Shown here: piece after piece, positions 59,020 to 64,000 of the stretch
How the letters are laid out: every line of letters begins with the position of its first letter
Position numbering within the stretch: the stretch's first letter is position 1
NCBI GenBank assembly: GCA_028023455.1
Contig: JAQFVV010006203.1
Span: 6,418,821 to 6,482,820 of the forward strand
Direction: 5' to 3'
Length of the DNA stretch: 64,000 nucleotides
From: Epiperipatus broadwayi
Lineage: Eukaryota > Onychophora > Udeonychophora > Euonychophora > Peripatidae
Notes under the pieces: generated by a model
Databases searched by the model: none
What the model was told of the DNA's origin: nothing
The model's input: only the letters and a program-made list of their open reading frames with translations
Program-made: the position numbers and the translations under genes

Positions 59020-59480
59020 TAGAAGTAACCACTATATTGGGTGTGAGTTAATTTATGATAATAGCAAGGAAAGTAGCTTACTGTTTAAGGTTCGAACAGG
59101 ATCGTTAGCAACAAGGGAATATATATACATAAATTGAAAAATATGGGTGATTTAGTCTGCAAGTTATGTAAGGGTGGCGTAGAAAATATTAGGCATAATT
59201 GAATGTAAATGCCTACAAGCAGAAAGGGTGCAAGTAATAAAATTGTTAGAGAATAAATATAAACAAAGTGATTATATAAAAAGTGGGTTATTGTTTTTTA
59301 TGCTTGGTTTGGGAAAATATGAGAGGGATTTAGATATAAAGGCCATCGAGTTGTCAAAGATTATGTTGTGGAAATGGGATAGAAAAAGATAGAGAAGAAT
59401 GTGGGAAAAACTTAGGGTGGGGAATGGAAAAGGGAAGTAAGGATGCTAACAGGTTTCTATGGGCATAGTGGCTGAGAGAT
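59020..59480 (+). pseudogene. LINE 3' end fragment, same family as 18-21 kb
   Basis: Plus strand: the ELIYDNSKES region, VCKLCKGGVENIRHN (frameshifted before the last Cys), AERVQVIKLLENKYKQSD after a shift, and IMLWKWDR, then RVGNGKGK. It is the same C-terminal module as the antisense copies at 18-21 kb, truncated at its 5' end. Confidence 0.7.
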
Positions 59481-61663
59481 TATCTAGCTGCAGTCTTTTA
59501 TATAATTCAATCAAATGATTTAAAAGTCACTCATAAGTTTTGAACTCAAAACAATTTACCTATTTAGCATTGATGTAACTAGAAGTTTTCGGGCATTTGT
59601 GCAAAATTTCAGAAATGCCCTTTTTATTACTTATTATATATATCTTAATAGTTTTATTATCATTCTTTAATTTAATGAATGACAGTTAAAGGGGCCATAT
59701 GAACCAAGAGCTCATATGATTTGATTGGTTTGCTTCACTATAGTGTTGTCTACTTTTATAGATTTGATTCTTGGTTGGCAATTGTCAGACATATATAACT
59801 TGATAAGTAAAATTGATTGGTTTTTAAACTTAAAGGATGAACTCTTTCAAGTTATTTACTTGAGTAATGTAAAATATATATATATGCAATACGTAAGTGT
59901 TCTTGACTCAGGAAAGCCAACAACAATAAACGGCTCTAGAACAGAATGATGGAGTAGATATTACTAGAGAAGTCAGTGATGCATTGTTTAACATATAGAT
60001 TATTTATGAATCAGTTCAGATAAAATACACAAAATTTTAAAAATTACTTCTGTTTTGAAGCTGTACACACAACAAAAATATAAGAAAAAATTTGAAGGAA
60101 TTGCAATTATATTTTTTTACTTGTAGTTATATATTGGACTATTTTCATCATCTAATTGAGTAGTTAAATGTTTATAGAAAAATTGAAACTTTATTTATGC
60201 TTTTTAAATACAGTCAATTGTTAGTAATAACACAGATTAGTATGGAATACAATGTTTTGTGAGATATTATTTTCTTCTTTAGGTGTTGCTGGTTTGACCA
60301 ATTAAGACATGGGAATTTAACCAGTGACTTTTATCATACCACTCCAGCAAAAACATTAAAAAATCATACAATGTAGATGTATAAAATAATAGACCAAAGA
60401 TCTATCAATGAATTTAATTTTAATTGGAAAATACAAAAATATTGAACAAAGAGAAAAAGCAAGAAAAATGCATAACAATGGCAAATAACTCCATTATTCA
60501 ATTTAATGTGATAAACATAAGGCCACTTGTTTAGTTTCAATAGTGCCAACAAAATCTGAAGAAGAGAGAAGATTGATACCATTTAATTCAATGTTTCCAT
60601 ACTAACCTGTGTGATTTTTTTAAATTAAGAGTTAAATGTATTTAGAAAAGTATAAACAAAGTTGGAATTTTTCTAAAAAACTATTAATAATTGGAATTAG
60701 ATAATGAAAACAGTCCAAAAACAAAATGTCACCATCACAAATCTTTAGACAATCAGTGTATATTTATACATTAATATAATTCATTTTCTGATGTTAAGTG
60801 AATCAAATATAAAAGATAATGAAATTAATTTACATAATATTATCTTATATATAAAATCACTAAATGTTTGTCTGTAACACTGTCATGTGATATTCAAATT
60901 AAACATGTCTTTATTAGAGGGTGTATTTTTCAAGGAAAAATATATTATTTGTTCTACCATTAATAAACCATATTTTTTTTACAAAGCATTTTATGCAAAG
61001 GGAGTAATTCCTTCCTTCCATAGGCTAAGTTCATTTTCAAACAAGTAATTCTGCAAAGCAAAAAAAAAATTGTTAAAGCAACCAATTAAAAAAGGATCAG
61101 GTACATTTCTGGATTTTTAAAGAATATAGTATTTTACAAAAGACATATGGGATAAAACTTTTTGAAAGAAAAATTACTTGGAAAAAAATCAGTACATGTG
61201 CTTTTAACTAAAGTATAGAACTGAATAATTATAGTACTTAAGTCACGATGAAAACATGATTACAATACATAAACTCATGTTTGAAATATGATATTTAGTA
61301 AGGGGAAAAAATAGATGCTATAGTACCGTATTTACATTTAGTTTTGATTAGAGTATATCTGAAGTCATGTAGTTTGATATCATAGTTCATGGTTCCACAG
61401 TAATATCATGCATGATTGAATTCTTTCACAAAAGTGACAGCTTTTTCATAGGCCAGATACATTTCTGGTAAAGTAATAATTGCAGAAAAGTAGAAGTATA
61501 CAATTTTTTACTATAGAAAATATTTTTATTTTATTAAATTTGATAGCTTTTGAATTGAATAATAAATATTTATGCTACCACAATACCCACGTCACCAAAT
61601 AATGATTAGAGAATGTAATCAAAATTGTAATTAAAAATTTTAAAAAAATAAAAATAAAACAGG
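59481..61663. other. AT-rich region without gene
   Basis: 60.12-60.3 kb resembles 42.28-42.43 and 44.1 kb (a diverged repeat). ORFs here have no motif. Confidence 0.45.
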
Positions 61664-62040
61664 CAATACTCTCCATACAGTAGTGCCACTCAGTGCCAAC
61701 CAGAGTAATCAATGGATTCCAGAAGGCTTGTGCATAAAATCCCTATCTAGTGCCTACTCATCCAATATTTCCAGATGAGTTTCTGGCTTGTGTCCTTCGT
61801 CAGTGAGGCGTTTTGGATCTGAGAGCACTGCACCCAGATCTTAGGATCTAATGCAACCCTTCAGCAGCCACCTTTTATCTCTACTTAACTACAAAACTAT
61901 ACACAAGCCTTCTGGCAACGATTGATTACTCTGGTTGGCACTGAGTGTCACTACTGTATAAAGAGTTTTGCCTGTTTTAATAACAGTAATGTGCTAGCAT
62001 AAAAAATGGTGATCATGTGATGTTTAGTGGTTTAAAAAAA
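61664..62040 (-). repeat. Repeat family B, copy with both inverted ends
   Basis: Starts GGCAATACTCTCCATACAG and ends with the inverted form (TACTGTATAAAGAGTTTTGCC), so about 60-70 bp at each end are inverted copies. The tail continues GCATAAAAAATGGTGATCATG as in other copies. Confidence 0.85.
61768..61809 (-). ncRNA. Hammerhead ribozyme motif, family B copy B6
   Basis: Core CTGACGA (allowed at the variable position), GAAAC and GCCTCA on the 5' side of stem I; the 3' strand is TGGAAA, so stem I is shortened, and stem III ACTCAT is no longer self-complementary. Confidence 0.5.
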
Positions 62041-63115
62041 GTAACAATGGCATATTGTTAAATGATATGAATACTGATTTTGGATAAAATTCTAAAACTA
62101 TTAAAGATTATATAGATGCACTGTCAAATGAAAACTTTAATAATGGAAGAAATTATAACGAATAAAATGATTTCTTCATGTCTTGACCATATTAACACAA
62201 ACCTAATAAAAAATAATATTTTCACAGCAGTTATTTAAAAAACGATTGATGGTAATTATTTTACATTTCTATTTGTACAAAATAAAATACAACATAGTAA
62301 AATTGCATTAGAAATTAGACAACAATAAATTAATATTTAATAAAATACCGATTAGAAATTTTTTATAAGACATTGAATAGAATGCAATAAATAAAATGAA
62401 CGACACTATTAAATAACAGGTAAGATTTATAAATACATACAAAAAAAATTTTAAAAAATCATTAAGATTAAATAATAATAATAATCCATATGCAAATGCA
62501 TATTGGATAAATAAAAAATGCTAAAAATAAGTTATGAAAAAAAATGTATATATATAAAATAGTCATTTATTTCTTGATTATAAAATTTGGAAAAAATAAA
62601 AAATAAATGAAATATTCAATTTTTTCAGCAAGTTTAAATCAAGAAGAATTATATAAATAAATAATATAGAGGAAATATAAGCGATGAACTAAATAAAATC
62701 AGAATAATAGATATAAAGAATAATGTTGATATTCTGTCAAAAATTATAATCTATATAATCAATAAAATAGTGCATATAGGTACATTTTTTACATTATTAA
62801 ATTCACCTATAATGAGACTATTTTTTATGTCTGGTCAAAAAAATAATTTTGATAATTATAAAGCTATATCTATGCTTCTTACAATTGTTAAATAATTAAA
62901 AAATTATATTTCTAAAATAATTAATAAAAATTTAAAATGAAAAACATTTTTTTAAATAAGAAGGAAGTAATATTATTTTATTAAAAAAAAAATTTAGACA
63001 TAAAATAAACAATATAAGACTTTTAATGTTATTGAGCATTTATGATTAATTAATGGTATCAACATTTGTTATAACAGATATATTACTCATCATATTCAAA
63101 AATTATTTAAATAGT
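62041..63115. other. AT-rich region without gene
   Basis: Nearly pure A/T with AATAAA-like runs; nothing recognised. Confidence 0.5.
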
Positions 63116-63117
63116 AG

Positions 63118-63500
63118 ATATGCTGGAACTCCATACAGTAGTGCCACTCAGTGCAAGCCAGAGTATTCAATGGATGCAGGAAGGTTTGTGTTTAAAATCT
63201 CTATTTAGTGCCTACTCATTCAATATTCTGAGACTAGTTTCTAGATTGTGGCTTTCATCAATGAGGAGCCTTGAATCTGAAAGCACTGCATCTAGATTTT
63301 AGGATCTAATGCAACCCTCCAAATTAGTCTGGAGATATTGTATGAGTAGGCACTAGATAGGGATTTTATGCACATACCTCCCTGCATCCATGATTACTCT
63401 GGTTTTCACTGAGTGGCGCTACTGTATGGAGAGTTTTGCCTCTGTGAAAAACAGCTTGTGTAAGCATAAAGAATGGTGATCATGTGATAGGAAAAATTAT
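63118..63500 (-). repeat. Repeat family B, copy with both inverted ends
   Basis: CTCCATACAGTAGTGCCACT at the left, its inverted form (CGCTACTGTATGGAGAGTT) near 63.43 kb, then GCATAAAGAATGGTGATCATG. The middle is partly deleted. Confidence 0.85.
63226..63267 (-). ncRNA. Hammerhead ribozyme motif, family B copy B7 (core mutated)
   Basis: First core base changed (TTGATGA); GAAACTAGTC retained with the palindromic ACTAGT. Presumed inactive. Confidence 0.45.
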
Positions 63501-63957
63501 GTGGATTTTTTTCAAAGTTTTATACTTAGTATATTACTTTTATTATTTTTTATAAATGATTTGAGAAATATTAATATTAAATGATCAATTTTTCAATATG
63601 CTGATGACACTATAGAATTACAATATTGACACTGCAGTTAAAATTGTCAAAACAGCTTTAACAAAATTGTCCATTGGTGCTTAGACATATCTATATAAAT
63701 GGAGGGTTAATATATTCTCCTTATTGTGGAGTATAAAAATATCAATATATATTTATGTTTCCCTTTGCATATATAACAAAATATAGTGTGTAATACCAAT
63801 AATAATAAATATAAAAAAATAGAACTGATAAAGTGTGTTGGATATCTTCGAATGATAGATTTTTAAAAATGTTTTGGGAATGTCACATTAACATGCTTCA
63901 ATATCACATGATCACTATCTCATACTAGCACATAATTGTTATTAAACAATTCAAAAC
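63501..63957. other. AT-rich spacer
   Basis: A short stretch near 63.59 kb, ATATGCTGATGACACTAT, could code for Y-A-D-D-T as in a reverse transcriptase, but the frame around it is broken. Confidence 0.3.
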
Positions 63958-64000
63958 AAAGCAAAACTCTCCATACAGTAGTGCCATCTTGTGCCAATAA
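63958..64000. repeat. Repeat family B, left end, cut by the window edge
   Basis: Starts AAAGCAAAACTCTCCATACA and continues GTAGTGCCATCTTGTGCC to the last base. Confidence 0.8.

Noticed and set aside
44105-60300. Hammerhead-like CTGAAGA ... AAAACATTG in the repeats at 44.1 and 60.27 kb
   Set aside because: Stem II is suggestive of GAGAG/CTCTC only after assuming several changes; neither copy has the full core, so I did not annotate it.
63585-63625. YADDT-like codons as a reverse transcriptase motif C
   Set aside because: Only five codons, with stops on both sides and no motif A upstream.

Overview
The window is a very AT-rich (roughly 70-75% by eye), intron-bearing animal sequence with no bacterial layout: no operons, almost no long ORFs, many microsatellites and transposon relics. 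It is most likely an invertebrate. RTE-type LINEs, Penelope-like elements and Buster-type hAT transposons together would fit an arachnid, other arthropod or mollusc, but the sequence does not settle this.

The only host gene I can support is the 3' half of TRMT112 (tRNA methyltransferase activator subunit), plus strand: two exons at 6538-6630 and 10981-11082 joined in phase 0 across a 4.35-kb, transposon-filled intron. Upstream exons were not found in 1-6537.

Everything else is repeats. In order: a partial tandem duplication with a minisatellite (1.4-5.5 kb); in the TRMT112 intron, a mariner-like relic, an element with inverted ends and a minisatellite; a dead RTE copy split by a Penelope-like element (PLE) with inverted terminal repeats and a GIY-YIG relic (12.6-14.6 kb); a hAT element (15.3-15.9 kb); a foldback array (16-17.5 kb); tandem 3' ends of an antisense LINE split by an 821-bp near-perfect palindrome (18-21 kb); a second hAT (23.4-24.9 kb); a 318-bp tandem duplication (26.2-26.9 kb); a foldback flanked by TTA repeats (29.9-30.6 kb); an LTR-element integrase relic (33.8-34.3 kb); tRNA-like SINEs (11.8, 34-38 and 42.5 kb); a near-full-length dead RTE LINE (47.0-50.3 kb); an insertion with perfect 15-bp target duplications (54.2-54.7 kb); a hAT MITE (55.2-55.5 kb); more foldbacks and LINE relics to the end.

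The most interesting signal cuts across these repeats. Four otherwise unlike dispersed families (called A, B, C and E here) each carry a type I hammerhead ribozyme motif: CTGANGA, a short stem II, GAAA, a very short and mostly self-complementary stem III, and a closing stem I. Several copies keep the full core, and family A shows paired changes in stem I. Hammerheads with tiny stem III are known from PLE terminal repeats and from small non-autonomous retrozymes, so much of the anonymous repeat content here may be PLE or retrozyme derived.
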